DNA from: DATLMR01 sp964615905
GTDB lineage: Bacteria > Acidobacteriota > Blastocatellia > UBA7656
DNA: 64,000 bases
Direction of reading: 5' to 3'
Assembly (NCBI GenBank): GCA_964615905.1
Contig: CAZTUB010000011.1
Location: forward strand, 62,001 to 126,000
In this document: piece after piece, positions 53,237 to 61,931 of the stretch
How positions within the stretch are numbered: the stretch's first letter is position 1
Layout: the number at the start of each line of letters is the position of its first letter
Position numbers and translations under genes: made by a program
Notes under the pieces: model-generated
What the model saw: the letters and a program-made list of their open reading frames with translations, nothing else
The model's database searches: none
What the model was told of the DNA's origin: nothing

Positions 53237-53404
53237 ATGGGAGTTTCGTCAAAGTTTTCGCTGCTTAACGAGCTATGGATGTTTATGCGCTACCGCAAAA
53301 AGTGGTGGCTCGCCCCCGTGCTTTTTATGCTCGTGCTGCTTGGGATAGTCGTGGTGTTTGCCGAGACATCCGCGCTCGCGCCGTTCATCTATTCGCTTTT
53401 CTGA
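53237..53404 (+). CDS. Small DUF5989/SxtK-like membrane protein (55 aa)
   Basis: 55 aa. The pattern ELWMFMRYRKKWWLAP is followed by one membrane helix (about 28-45) and ends with SLF. This matches the small SxtK-like proteins found right after carbamoyltransferases. GGGAGGAAGG lies close before the ATG. It completes the three-gene set with the carbamoyltransferase and the 79-aa membrane protein. Its biochemical role is unknown; a membrane anchor for the enzyme is a reasonable guess. Confidence 0.75.
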   Translation: MGVSSKFSLLNELWMFMRYRKKWWLAPVLFMLVLLGIVVVFAETSALAPFIYSLF

Positions 53405-53423
53405 GAGGCGCGGCGCGCTGAGC

Positions 53424-53912
53424 TTACTCGCAATCTATGGTCTTCTCTTTTAGCTTGAATACGACGGCTTTGCTGGTTTTCGGAATCTCAATGATGTGAA
53501 AAGGGGCTCCAATCGCTGCTACGCATCCACATCGCCTTCCGGGCAGTTTTTCTCTGGCATGAACTTTCAGCGCGCCTTCGGTCTCAATCAGCTTCGTGAA
53601 CTTAACGTCGTGGCAAGGGTCGGGCGTCGTCCCACGAAAGACAGCTATCACCATGCGCTCTGTGAAGTCGATCTCTGGTAAAGGGGGGATGGTGCTCGAA
53701 GCTTCAAACGCCCTGTTCCAAAGGTTCGCCCAATCCGCCGCGTTGGTGATGACATAATTCTGTTTTTCGCGATGGCTGCTCATACCCACTTTCACTACCG
53801 TTCTAAATTCGACTCGCCGCTTTGCCGCGTATGCTGGAACCAGGAGAGCTGCCAGCGATAATGAGACAAGTACGATTGAAAGCGTTTTTTTCTTGCCCGG
53901 AATAGTTCGCAT
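53424..53912 (-). CDS. Exported PrcB-like domain protein
   Basis: 162 aa. A signal peptide (about 1-30, ending AYAAK) is followed by a domain with NAADWANLWNRAF, IDFTERMVIAVFRG and a closing AIGAPFHIIEIPK segment, which fits the PrcB C-terminal-type domain known from oral spirochaete protease complexes and many exported proteins. Four cysteines (PCHD, RRCGC and the penultimate Cys) could form two disulfides. No protease gene is adjacent. Function unknown. Confidence 0.65.
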   Translation of the reverse strand: MRTIPGKKKTLSIVLVSLSLAALLVPAYAAKRRVEFRTVVKVGMSSHREKQNYVITNAADWANLWNRAFEASSTIPPLPEIDFTERMVIAVFRGTTPDPCHDVKFTKLIETEGALKVHAREKLPGRRCGCVAAIGAPFHIIEIPKTSKAVVFKLKEKTIDCE

Positions 53913-54101
53913 GGCTTTTCTCCCAAATAAGTTCGCGGTCTAATCGTAACAGGTTTTAAGAGACCGTCTCCATCGAGTTTCTGCCCGGAGCAATATCTAC
54001 TCTATCACCTCAGTTGCGAAGGGTTGTTGCTAGAATGAGCCGACAGTAATGGCCTGCTGTGTATCCTCGATCCTTTTCTACCGCGAGGGTCATAGATCAA
54101 G

Positions 54102-55103
54102 CTAAATCTCGTGCTCATAACCGGAAGGCTCGATTGTTTCCGTCTTTGAACCCAGCTTGAGCTGTAACTTCTTCCCGGCCACTATCTCGCCTATCTCAGT
54201 AATCGCGATGCCCGATTCGGCTGCGAGGGCGTCGATGTTAGCGCGTGCGGCAGGGCGCGCAGTAAACAGCAGCTCGTACTCTTCGCCTCCGCCGAGCGAG
54301 AAGCTGACAGGGTCGATTTCCGAGCTTTCGCTGGCGAATGCCGCGACCGTGTCGGCAACGGGGATCGCTTCCGCGTCGATCACCGCCCCGCAACCGCTCT
54401 CTTCGAGGATGTGAGAGAGGTCCGTCGTCAACCCGTCGCTTATGTCTATCATAGCCGTAGCGATTCCAGATTCCCCGATAAGCCTTCCTAAACTCGATCT
54501 TGGCTCAGGGTCGAGGTGCTTGAGGATCGCATCCCGCCGCCAGTCGGCAGGTGAAGATAGGTCACTGAGCACATGCCCGCGCTCAAGAAGCAAAAGCCCA
54601 AGCGCCGATGAGCCAACAGAGCCAGTCACAAATATGCGGTCGCCCTCGCTTGCTCCGGCCCGCGTGACTGCGCGGCCCGGCTCGCACTCACCGATGACGG
54701 TTGTATCTATGAAAAGAGGGCCGGGCGATGAGGAGGTATCGCCGCCTATGACGGAGACATCCGCCCGCTCGGCGCTTTCAAAGACGCCTTCTAATAACCG
54801 GTCTACAAACTCGGTCGATAACCCACCGGGCAGGGCGAGGCTCACCATCGCAAAAAGAGGACTGCCGCCCATCGCCGCCACGTCGCTCAAGGTGACCGCG
54901 AGCGATTTTCTGCCGATCAACCTGGCTTCACCCCAGCGGCGGCGAAAGTGAACGTCTTCGACCATCAGGTCACAACAGGCAATCAAGTCGGTATTGCCGC
55001 GTGGTTTTATCACCGCGGCGTCGTCGCCGATACCGACGCGCAAGAGCGGCGTGGCGCGCGCGCGCTGCCTGATGCGAGAGATGATTTCCAGCTCACCCGG
55101 CAT
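54102..55103 (-). CDS. thiL: Thiamine-monophosphate kinase
   Basis: 333 aa. The ATG at 55103 gives the usual MPGELEIISRIRQ start; a GTG ten codons upstream is possible. GIGDDAAVI (about 25-33), SDVAAMGG (about 73-80) and the VIGGDTSSS motif (about 118-126) are characteristic of ThiL. It phosphorylates thiamine monophosphate to the diphosphate cofactor, which the fused E1 dehydrogenase in this window needs. No other thiamine gene is adjacent. Confidence 0.93.
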   Translation of the reverse strand: MPGELEIISRIRQRARATPLLRVGIGDDAAVIKPRGNTDLIACCDLMVEDVHFRRRWGEARLIGRKSLAVTLSDVAAMGGSPLFAMVSLALPGGLSTEFVDRLLEGVFESAERADVSVIGGDTSSSPGPLFIDTTVIGECEPGRAVTRAGASEGDRIFVTGSVGSSALGLLLLERGHVLSDLSSPADWRRDAILKHLDPEPRSSLGRLIGESGIATAMIDISDGLTTDLSHILEESGCGAVIDAEAIPVADTVAAFASESSEIDPVSFSLGGGEEYELLFTARPAARANIDALAAESGIAITEIGEIVAGKKLQLKLGSKTETIEPSGYEHEI

Positions 55104-55213
55104 ATTATCTCGTGTAATTCGAGATGGTATCACTTTGACAATTAGTATAGAAAACCGTTTTGCCCTGCGGTAGAATAGACACGTTTTGCCTCCACGTGTT
55201 TCATCATTCGAGA

Positions 55214-55999
55214 ATGACTTCGATGGAATTGAACAATGTAGAAACGGGGGCGAGGACTGCCCCGGATGAAAACCTGGAACTCGACCTCTACAGCGATCTA
55301 TCCGCGTTCATACTTCTTCCTCCCGACTCACAGCCTGTTCGGTCAGAGCCTGAGCCAGTGGAGCACGTATCTGAATCTGCGCAGGTATCAGAAGCAACGC
55401 AGCCATCGGATGATCTCCGGGTTCTTGATCGAGCAGAGGATTTCCACTACGAGCCGCTTTTGACCGCGACGGAAGTGGAGCCCGTCTCCGAATGGTTCAG
55501 CGATGCCTCGCTCGACGAGGAAGAGTTAACCGTCGTAGCGCCTGTCACAGAGACCGTAACGGAAACAATCGAAGAATTTCTCCTTGAGCCCGCACTTATA
55601 AAAGAGCAAGCCGAGACCGCGCCCGATATAGAGACGGTCGAGGCGACAGAGCTTGTCATAGAGAATGTAATAGAAGAATTCGCAGAGATTTCTCACAAAG
55701 CGGACGCACACGATGAACCGGTCACACATGCATTTCTCGCTACGGGTGATCTGCTGAAAGCCTTGAATGCCTTTTCCGACGACTTGCTCGTATCGGCCGT
55801 AAGTGAATCGAGAGGGGTAAAATGCCCGGAGTGTGGCGTCAGGTGTGATAGCGAAGAGTTATTCTGCATGGCTTGCGGAGCTTTTCTAAACGGATTCGAA
55901 ACGGGACCGAAGGCCAGCTACACCTGCGATGATTGCTGGACGGCCATCGACCCCGGCGAAGTCTTCTGCCCATCCTGCGGCGCGATTGCTCCGAACTGA
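55214..55999 (+). CDS. Acidic protein with a C-terminal double zinc ribbon
   Basis: 261 aa. The first 190 residues are very acidic and low in complexity (many Glu, Val and Thr; motifs such as VTETVTETIEEF), probably disordered. The last 60 residues contain two zinc ribbons: CPEC with CMAC and CDDC with CPSC. It has no membrane helix, unlike the other zinc-ribbon proteins here. The start could be 55214 or the next ATG at 55223; no strong ribosome-binding site is seen. Function unknown. Confidence 0.6.
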   Translation: MTSMELNNVETGARTAPDENLELDLYSDLSAFILLPPDSQPVRSEPEPVEHVSESAQVSEATQPSDDLRVLDRAEDFHYEPLLTATEVEPVSEWFSDASLDEEELTVVAPVTETVTETIEEFLLEPALIKEQAETAPDIETVEATELVIENVIEEFAEISHKADAHDEPVTHAFLATGDLLKALNAFSDDLLVSAVSESRGVKCPECGVRCDSEELFCMACGAFLNGFETGPKASYTCDDCWTAIDPGEVFCPSCGAIAPN

Positions 56000-56007
56000 T
56001 CCTTTGA

Positions 56008-56985
56008 TTACTTGAGCAGCCTCGACAGCCAGTGCATGACATTTAACGCGAACTGTTTATCATCGCTGCCCGGCACGTTCATGCCCATTTTGCCTTCCCG
56101 CCGCTGTCCCCCCTGCGCTGTCCTTACGACCTGCGCTGAGAACATGGCGGCCTCGCCCAAGACTACAACCCTGCCTTTACCAAACTTCATCGCCAGCGCC
56201 TGCGCGCGCCCGGCAGCCGCGCGAGCCTGCGCCGTCTCTTGTTTGGGAGCTGCGGCGACCGCCGCTTGCAGATCACCCCGGTTCGGCGATTCATAAGCGG
56301 TCGGGCTGAGCTTCATCAGCGCAACCGCGCCTTGTGGAACGACAAGCGACTGGCCCGTGAATGACACTACTCGCTTCACCTCTTCAGAACGGTTGCGGCC
56401 CCGAAGCAAGGGGTGAGTTCCCAACAGCCCGTTCTCTTTTGAGAAGACGAGCGTGGTCGGGCCCGTGTCGGAGTTGGCAAGGTCGAACACAAAGCCGTTG
56501 CCCATGCCCACGCCAAACCGCTTCGCGAGATTTTCCGAAGCGCCGCCGAACGGCGCGTGGTCGGCGATCAGCAGCAGAGAGCCGCCCGCGCGAACCCAGT
56601 CGCGAACCGCGTCACACTCCTGTTCGCTAAAGGCCGGTTCTGACAGTTCATTTGTGGCGTTCGGGGCGGCTGCGTTAGCGATCACGAGCACATCGACGCC
56701 CTTGAGGCTCTCTTTCTGAAACTTCTCGGTGCCGGGCACCACGTTGTAGCCGTCGCTTATCAGTAGATCGGCAAACGGTTTGTAACGCCCCGTGGTGGTA
56801 TGAAAGTTCGAGTGCGCTTCATCGATGACGACTTTCGGATGCTTCCGCGTATAGGCGGGACGGGCGACCGCAGCGTTGAAATCGGGATCGGCCATCTGCT
56901 GAGAATATAAGCTCGCGCCCAGCAGCAATATCATTGTGACCGACAGCACCAATCTGAACGGAGCGTGTGTGATTCTGTTTTTCAT
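56008..56985 (-). CDS. Exported GATase1/DUF4350-like protein
   Basis: 325 aa. A signal peptide (about 1-29) precedes an alpha/beta domain with VVIDEAHSNFHTT, DGYNVVPGTEKF, VLVIANAAAP, and VRAGGSLLLIADHAPFGG, the layout of class I glutamine-amidotransferase-like domains of the DUF4350 kind. A segment rich in Ala/Gln (about 238-260) lies near the end. It lacks an obvious catalytic cysteine, so it is more likely a binding or gliding-type accessory protein. It ends 8 bp from the stop of the zinc-ribbon gene on the other strand. Confidence 0.65.
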   Translation of the reverse strand: MKNRITHAPFRLVLSVTMILLLGASLYSQQMADPDFNAAVARPAYTRKHPKVVIDEAHSNFHTTTGRYKPFADLLISDGYNVVPGTEKFQKESLKGVDVLVIANAAAPNATNELSEPAFSEQECDAVRDWVRAGGSLLLIADHAPFGGASENLAKRFGVGMGNGFVFDLANSDTGPTTLVFSKENGLLGTHPLLRGRNRSEEVKRVVSFTGQSLVVPQGAVALMKLSPTAYESPNRGDLQAAVAAAPKQETAQARAAAGRAQALAMKFGKGRVVVLGEAAMFSAQVVRTAQGGQRREGKMGMNVPGSDDKQFALNVMHWLSRLLK

Positions 56986-56991
56986 TTCAAT

Positions 56992-57351
56992 TCACCCCCG
57001 ACTGCTTTCGAGCGCGGCGCGCAACGCCTCGATAGCAAGCGCCGCGCAGTGCGACTTGGCCGCAGGCAATCGGCCGAGCGCTTGTGTGATATGTGCGCGA
57101 TTTAACGATTCAAGCTCAGCGACCGGGCGGCCTATTATCATCTCGCTCAAACACGACGCGGCGGCGATTGTCGGCGGGCATCCGTGAGCTTTTACCCGCG
57201 CGTCCGTGACCTTGCTGCCCGCGATCTTCACCGTCAACCTGATACGGTCCATGCAGACCTGATTCGTCACATCGCCCACGCCGGAAGGGTTATCGAGCTC
57301 GCCCACGTTTCGCGGGTTGGCGATGTGATCTGCTACCTGGTCGCTGTACAT
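56992..57351 (-). CDS. Second Fe-S scaffold, IscU/NifU N-terminal type
   Basis: 119 aa. It retains three cysteines equivalent to the IscU ligands: VCMDRI (about 33), HGCPPTIAAASC (about 59) and KSHC (about 99), plus the Asp after the first. The HscA-recognition motif LPPVK of IscU is changed to LPAAK. It is shorter and more diverged than the IscU at 62287-62703. Directly downstream of the second cysteine desulfurase (19-bp gap), it should receive sulfur from that enzyme and may serve a special target such as tRNA thiolation or another cluster acceptor. Confidence 0.82.
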   Translation of the reverse strand: MYSDQVADHIANPRNVGELDNPSGVGDVTNQVCMDRIRLTVKIAGSKVTDARVKAHGCPPTIAAASCLSEMIIGRPVAELESLNRAHITQALGRLPAAKSHCAALAIEALRAALESSRG

Positions 57352-57370
57352 ACCTTCACACAGGGAACAT

Positions 57371-58570
57371 TTATGAAAGCGCAGGCTCGCGCCGTTGATC
57401 CAGCTCGGCCGGCAGCATCTCTCGCAGGCGCGAGACTATCTCTACTACCGCCGCGAGCGCACAGTCGATCTCGTCACGGGTTGTATATGCGCTCAGGCTT
57501 ACGCGCAGGCTTCCGCGCACCTGTTCGCGCCGAAGGCCGAGGGCCGTAAGCACGTGGCTCGGCTCAAGCGAGCCGGAAGCGCAGGCCGACCCGGTGGAAA
57601 CCGCTACGCCTTTCAGGTCGAGCGCTATCAAAAGGCTTTCGCCGTCGACTCCGTCGAAGCTCACGTTCGAGATATTGGGCAGGCGTCGCTTTGCGTCTCC
57701 GTTTATCCGCACGCCGGTTACGCGTGACATCAGCACTCCCTCGAAATAATCGCGAAGCTCTTTCATGTTCCTGCTGCGCTCGTCGAGACTGGTCCTCGCA
57801 AGCTCCGAGGCAAGACCGAGCCCGACGATGCCTGAAACGTTTTCTGTGCCGGGTCGCCGGTCGCGTTCGTGATGGCCGCCGTACATGAGCTTCGAGATGC
57901 GCGTGCCCTTCTTTAGGTAGAGCGCGCCGATGCCTTTCGGCCCGTGAAATTTGTGGCCCGAAAGCGAGAGCAGATCGACCCCAAGCTCGCGCGCGTCAAC
58001 AGGTATCTTTCCGACCGATTGAACGGCGTCAGTGTGAAAGTAGATGTGCTTGCGGCCCGCGCGGCGGGCATCTGCCACCACCTCGGATATCTCCCGGACA
58101 GGCTGGAGCGTGCCCGTCTCGTTGTTCGCGTGCATGACGGAGATCAGTATAGTGTCGTCGGCTATGGCTGCGCGCACGTCTTCGACGTTGACCAGCCCGC
58201 GATTCGAGACAGACAGGTACGTGACTCGATACCCTGCGGCTTCAAGCGCCTCGCAGGTGGCAAGCACCGCCGGGTGCTCTATCTTTGTGGTGATGATGTG
58301 GCGACCGTGTTTTTGGTTGGCTTCGGCTATTCCGCGCACCGCCGTGTTGTCTGCTTCAGTCCCGCCTGAGACAAAGATTATCTCGCCCGGCGAGACATTC
58401 AATAGCGCTGCGACCTTGCGGCGAGCCGCCTCGACCGCCGCCTTTGCCCGCTGCCCGAACGAATGGACCGATTGGGCGTTGCCGCTCTCTTCGGCGAAAT
58501 AGGGCAGCATCGCCTCTATCACTTCAGGAGCGACGCGCGTGGTCGCGGAGTTGTCGAGGTAGACTCTCAT
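57371..58570 (-). CDS. Second cysteine desulfurase, NifS/IscS family
   Basis: 399 aa from the ATG at 58570 (RVYLDNSATTRV); the frame is open upstream but would overlap iscX. The PLP lysine lies in SLSGHKFHGPKG (about 205) and the catalytic cysteine in STGSACASGSLEPSH (about 328), a long class I loop. It removes sulfur from cysteine as a persulfide. It forms a pair with the diverged scaffold downstream and sits at the end of the isc operon, which already contains iscS. The function of a second pair is unknown. Confidence 0.9.
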   Translation of the reverse strand: MRVYLDNSATTRVAPEVIEAMLPYFAEESGNAQSVHSFGQRAKAAVEAARRKVAALLNVSPGEIIFVSGGTEADNTAVRGIAEANQKHGRHIITTKIEHPAVLATCEALEAAGYRVTYLSVSNRGLVNVEDVRAAIADDTILISVMHANNETGTLQPVREISEVVADARRAGRKHIYFHTDAVQSVGKIPVDARELGVDLLSLSGHKFHGPKGIGALYLKKGTRISKLMYGGHHERDRRPGTENVSGIVGLGLASELARTSLDERSRNMKELRDYFEGVLMSRVTGVRINGDAKRRLPNISNVSFDGVDGESLLIALDLKGVAVSTGSACASGSLEPSHVLTALGLRREQVRGSLRVSLSAYTTRDEIDCALAAVVEIVSRLREMLPAELDQRREPALS

Positions 58571-58589
58571 CGCGGGTCGGGCGGCAATT

Positions 58590-58805
58590 CTAGCTGTTCT
58601 CTTCCTGCCACTCTTCGTACCAGGCCATCTGAATGGCTTCGAGCTTCTTTTCGTTCGAGCCTTTCGGATCGCCCGTGAAGCCGTCAAGCTGAGTGACCCA
58701 GTGGTGCAGGTCCGTAAAACGGACCGTCAGCGGGTCGACTCCAGGGTGCGCTTCCATCAACCCCAATGCTATCTCTTCGATGTTCGTCCAATCGAGTTCC
58801 GGCAT
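58590..58805 (-). CDS. iscX: Fe-S assembly protein IscX
   Basis: 71 aa. Acidic small protein with LDWTNIEEIALGLMEAHPGVDPLTVRFTDLHHWV, the pattern of IscX, ending in a highly acidic helix (WYEEWQEE). IscX binds IscS and iron and modulates cluster synthesis. TGGAGG lies directly before the ATG at 58805. It follows fdx with a 20-bp gap in the same operon, as in E. coli. Confidence 0.93.
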   Translation of the reverse strand: MPELDWTNIEEIALGLMEAHPGVDPLTVRFTDLHHWVTQLDGFTGDPKGSNEKKLEAIQMAWYEEWQEENS

Positions 58806-58825
58806 CAATCCTCCATAAGCCGAAG

Positions 58826-59230
58826 CTAATCGGCAATCTCAACCGTCACGTCGCCTTTTACAACGGCCTGGCAGCCCAGCCGCGAGCGTAACGTGACGCC
58901 GTCGGCCAGGTAGACACGGTCCTCTTCGTCATCTTCCATCTCCGACAGGTTCTCTTCGCCCTGCTTGACTATCACGTGACAGGTCGTGCAGGCGCAGTTG
59001 CCGCCGCAGGCGTGCTCAAGCTCGATACCGTAGTTGAGCGCGATGTCGAGCAGAGAGCCTTCGCGCCCGTGTTCGTGATAAGGCATTCGCTCAGGGTCGT
59101 AATCGACCTGTATGGGCTCGCCTTCGCGAGTCAGAAAGATGACCTTGTGAACTCTCTTCTCAGTCCCCGGTTTTTCAGTCTCCGGCTGGTCTTCAACCAT
59201 GACGCCACCGGCCTTCTCTTTTGCTTCCAC
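58826..59230 (-). CDS. fdx: ISC [2Fe-2S] ferredoxin
   Basis: 134 aa. The cluster ligands are in CGGNCACTTC (about 75-84) and LGC (about 118), giving the adrenodoxin-like ISC ferredoxin pattern. It delivers electrons for cluster assembly. A 25-residue acidic N-terminal extension precedes the fold and is unusual in length. The start is GTG with GAGGG upstream; an ATG ten codons later is an alternative. It lies 2 bp after hscA. Confidence 0.92.
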   Translation of the reverse strand: MEAKEKAGGVMVEDQPETEKPGTEKRVHKVIFLTREGEPIQVDYDPERMPYHEHGREGSLLDIALNYGIELEHACGGNCACTTCHVIVKQGEENLSEMEDDEEDRVYLADGVTLRSRLGCQAVVKGDVTVEIAD

Positions 59231-59232
59231 GT

Positions 59233-61116
59233 TTATCCCTCTGTCACTTCGCTTGCCTTGCGGTTCTTGAGCGCCGCAAGCAGTGCGTTATCCATAATCA
59301 TCTCGGCGAGATGATGCGACTTCTCGTCAAGCTCGGTAATCTTTTCGCGTATGAGACTGTGATCTTCGCCCGCAACGGCCTGGCGAAGCGCGTCGAGCGC
59401 GGCGCGAATCTCCGAGCGCTCCTCGTCTTCGATCAACGCTTCGGCCTTTTCGGCAAGCGCCTTCTCGGATGCGCGCATCACCGTCTCGGCTTCGTTGCGC
59501 GCTTCGATCAACTGGCGCTTGCGAAGGTCCTCTTCCGCAAACTCGAACGACTCGACAAGCATCTTTTCGATCTGCTCGTCCGACAGCCCGTAGCTCGGCT
59601 TCACCTCGATAGACTGCTGCTGGTCTGTGCGCAAATCCTTCGCGCTGACGGTCAAGATTCCGTTGGCGTCGATCATGAAACGGACCTCGATGCGCGGCAG
59701 CCCCGCCGGTTGCGGCGGTATCCCCTTGAGCGTAAATCTTGCGAGGCTGCGGCAATCGGCCACCATCTCTCGCTCGCCCTGCACGACGTGTATGTCGATG
59801 CCGGTCTGGTTATCGACCCAGGTTGTGAACATCTCTGCGGCTGAGGCCGGGATGGTCGAGTTGCGCGGGATTATCTTTGCGACGACCCCGCCCATAGTCT
59901 CTATGCCGAGGCTGAGCGGCGATACGTCTAACAGCAGCAGGTCGCGGCTTCCGCCCGCGAGTATGTCTGCCTGAATCGCCGCGCCAAGCGCGACCACTTC
60001 ATCAGGGTTTAGCTCCGTGTGCGGCTCGCGCTTGAACAACTCCGCGACTCGCCTTTTGACGAGCGGTATCCGCGTAGAGCCGCCCACGAGCACAACTTCG
60101 TCAATCTGCGAAGGGTCCAGATCGGCGTCCCTGAGCGATTGCTTTACAGGGCCGATGGTCCGCTCGACAAGCCCCCCGACCATCTGCTCGAATTCCGCGC
60201 GCGTTATCTCGCGGCGGTACCGGCCTCCGTTCTCCGGGCCGAGATCAATCTCGACCACCGCGCGGTCGGCTTCGGACAATTCGTGCTTGGCCGCGATCAC
60301 CGCTTTTCGTAAGACCTGAAAAGCCGCCGGGTCGTCTTCAAGCCGTTTGCCTGTGCGGCTTTCAAGCTCATCGAGCACAGAGTTTATAAGCTGGTTATCG
60401 ATGTCGTCGCCGCCCAGGTGCGTGTCGCCGTTCGTAGCGAGCACCTCGAATATTCCCTCTTTCAACTTGAGTATCGAGATGTCAAAGGTTCCGCCGCCGA
60501 GGTCATACACCGCAACGAGCGCCTCTTCGCGGTTGCCTATCCCGTAAGCGAGCGAGGCCGCGGTAGGCTCGTTGACTATGCGGAGCACTTCGAGCCCTGC
60601 GAGGTGGCCCGCGTCCTTGGTCGCCTGTCGCTGGGCGTCGTTGAAATATGCCGGGACGGTGATGACCGCCCGCGTCACCTCTTCGCCGAAGAAGTTGGAC
60701 GCGCGCTCTTTCAAATCTCTCAGTATGAATGCCGATATTTCGGGCGGCGTAAATACACGGTCGCCCATCCGAAAACGGATCACCTGCTCGCTCCCGGAAG
60801 CGATCTGAAACGGCACAAGCGACAGGTCTTCTTGAACGTCCGCGCTCCCTTTGCCCATGAACCGCTTGACGGAGTAGACGGCCTTGCGCGGCTCTGTGAT
60901 GAGCTTGTTGCGCGCCTCGCTGCCGACCAGCAATCGGTTCTGTTCCGCGTCAAAATAGACTATCGAAGGCACGAGCGCATTGCCCGCCGGGTCGCGCATG
61001 ACTTCGGGACCGTGGTCGCCCATGTAAGCGACGAGGCTGTTGGTCGTGCCGAGGTCTATACCGACTACGCGCCCCGATTTGGGCCGCCCGCTCATGCTCA
61101 ACTCAATAACCGGCAT
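59233..61116 (-). CDS. hscA: Hsp70-type chaperone HscA
   Basis: 627 aa. The ATPase domain begins VVGIDLGTTNSLVAYMG and includes AVYDLGGGTFDIS. The substrate domain follows (about 390-540) and a helical lid closes the protein. Length and operon position between hscB and fdx identify HscA rather than DnaK. It binds the LPPVK motif of IscU, driven by HscB, and promotes cluster transfer. Its ATG directly abuts the hscB stop, so translation is coupled. Confidence 0.95.
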   Translation of the reverse strand: MPVIELSMSGRPKSGRVVGIDLGTTNSLVAYMGDHGPEVMRDPAGNALVPSIVYFDAEQNRLLVGSEARNKLITEPRKAVYSVKRFMGKGSADVQEDLSLVPFQIASGSEQVIRFRMGDRVFTPPEISAFILRDLKERASNFFGEEVTRAVITVPAYFNDAQRQATKDAGHLAGLEVLRIVNEPTAASLAYGIGNREEALVAVYDLGGGTFDISILKLKEGIFEVLATNGDTHLGGDDIDNQLINSVLDELESRTGKRLEDDPAAFQVLRKAVIAAKHELSEADRAVVEIDLGPENGGRYRREITRAEFEQMVGGLVERTIGPVKQSLRDADLDPSQIDEVVLVGGSTRIPLVKRRVAELFKREPHTELNPDEVVALGAAIQADILAGGSRDLLLLDVSPLSLGIETMGGVVAKIIPRNSTIPASAAEMFTTWVDNQTGIDIHVVQGEREMVADCRSLARFTLKGIPPQPAGLPRIEVRFMIDANGILTVSAKDLRTDQQQSIEVKPSYGLSDEQIEKMLVESFEFAEEDLRKRQLIEARNEAETVMRASEKALAEKAEALIEDEERSEIRAALDALRQAVAGEDHSLIREKITELDEKSHHLAEMIMDNALLAALKNRKASEVTEG

Positions 61117-61788
61117 CTATAAAATCTCCTCCTTAATATCGCGAACAAGGTTTCGAATGTAAGAGCGGTGCGACAGCACTTCGCTCATACGATTGAGCGC
61201 GGCTTCGCCTTCGCTTTTATCGAGCGCCGCATCCCACTCGTCGCCTGTACGGGCGAGCCGCGCGTCAAGCTCTGCGAGCTTGCGGTTCAACCCGGCGAGC
61301 GCGTCTTCGAGCGCCGAGCGTGCCCCGGCTATCTCGTCTTCGTCGCCTGAGCGGCGGGCCGCTTTCATCTCTTCGATCTGCATGTTTAGCTCGAACACTT
61401 CTTCGAGCAGATCGGGCGGCGCTTTCTTTTCGGCCTCCTTGTAGCCTTCGAGCGCGAGCAGATATTGCGCGCGGCTCACGGGGTTGCGCAAAGTGCGGTA
61501 AGCGTCGTTTAGCAACGAAGACCGCTCGATGCTCGATAGCCTCTCTTCGTCGCTCGCGTTCATAAAGTAATCGGGGTGAAGGCGGCGGCTGAGCGCGTAA
61601 TACTCTTTTTCAAGCCGCGCTTCGTCAAGCCCCAGCTTGCGCGGCAGGTCGAAGAAGCTGAAGTAGTCGAGACCGGCCCTGAGCGGCTGAATCCGGTCGC
61701 AGGCAGGGCAGAAGTTCGCGTTCGTCGCGCCCGCAGGGGCCTGGCAATAGCGGCAGGACTCAGGGGCGTGGGCTTTGGCTTCACTCAT
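61117..61788 (-). CDS. hscB: Co-chaperone HscB with an N-terminal zinc finger
   Basis: 223 aa from the ATG at 61788. An N-terminal zinc finger (CRYC at about 11-14 and CPAC at about 26-29) precedes the J domain with HPD in RRLHPDYF (about 67-74). A C-terminal three-helix bundle (about 115-220) binds IscU. E. coli HscB lacks the zinc finger, while the human homologue HSC20 has one. It stimulates HscA. No strong ribosome-binding site is seen, only GAG. Confidence 0.92.
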   Translation of the reverse strand: MSEAKAHAPESCRYCQAPAGATNANFCPACDRIQPLRAGLDYFSFFDLPRKLGLDEARLEKEYYALSRRLHPDYFMNASDEERLSSIERSSLLNDAYRTLRNPVSRAQYLLALEGYKEAEKKAPPDLLEEVFELNMQIEEMKAARRSGDEDEIAGARSALEDALAGLNRKLAELDARLARTGDEWDAALDKSEGEAALNRMSEVLSHRSYIRNLVRDIKEEIL

Positions 61789-61931
61789 CTCAATTCTCAA
61801 AAAAATGATGGTTGAGCAACTGTGGCGCCCAACCATCAAGCCTTACTTTAATCAGTATTAATGCGCCGGCATGCTAGCTGCGCCGCGTCTGTGCGGCGGC
61901 GATTGTCGGCGGCAGCTTTTCAAGCTCGGCG

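Noticed and set aside
58571..58687. Longer N terminus for the second cysteine desulfurase
   Set aside because: It would overlap iscX and adds a basic stretch unrelated to the family; RVYLDNSATT is the normal start.
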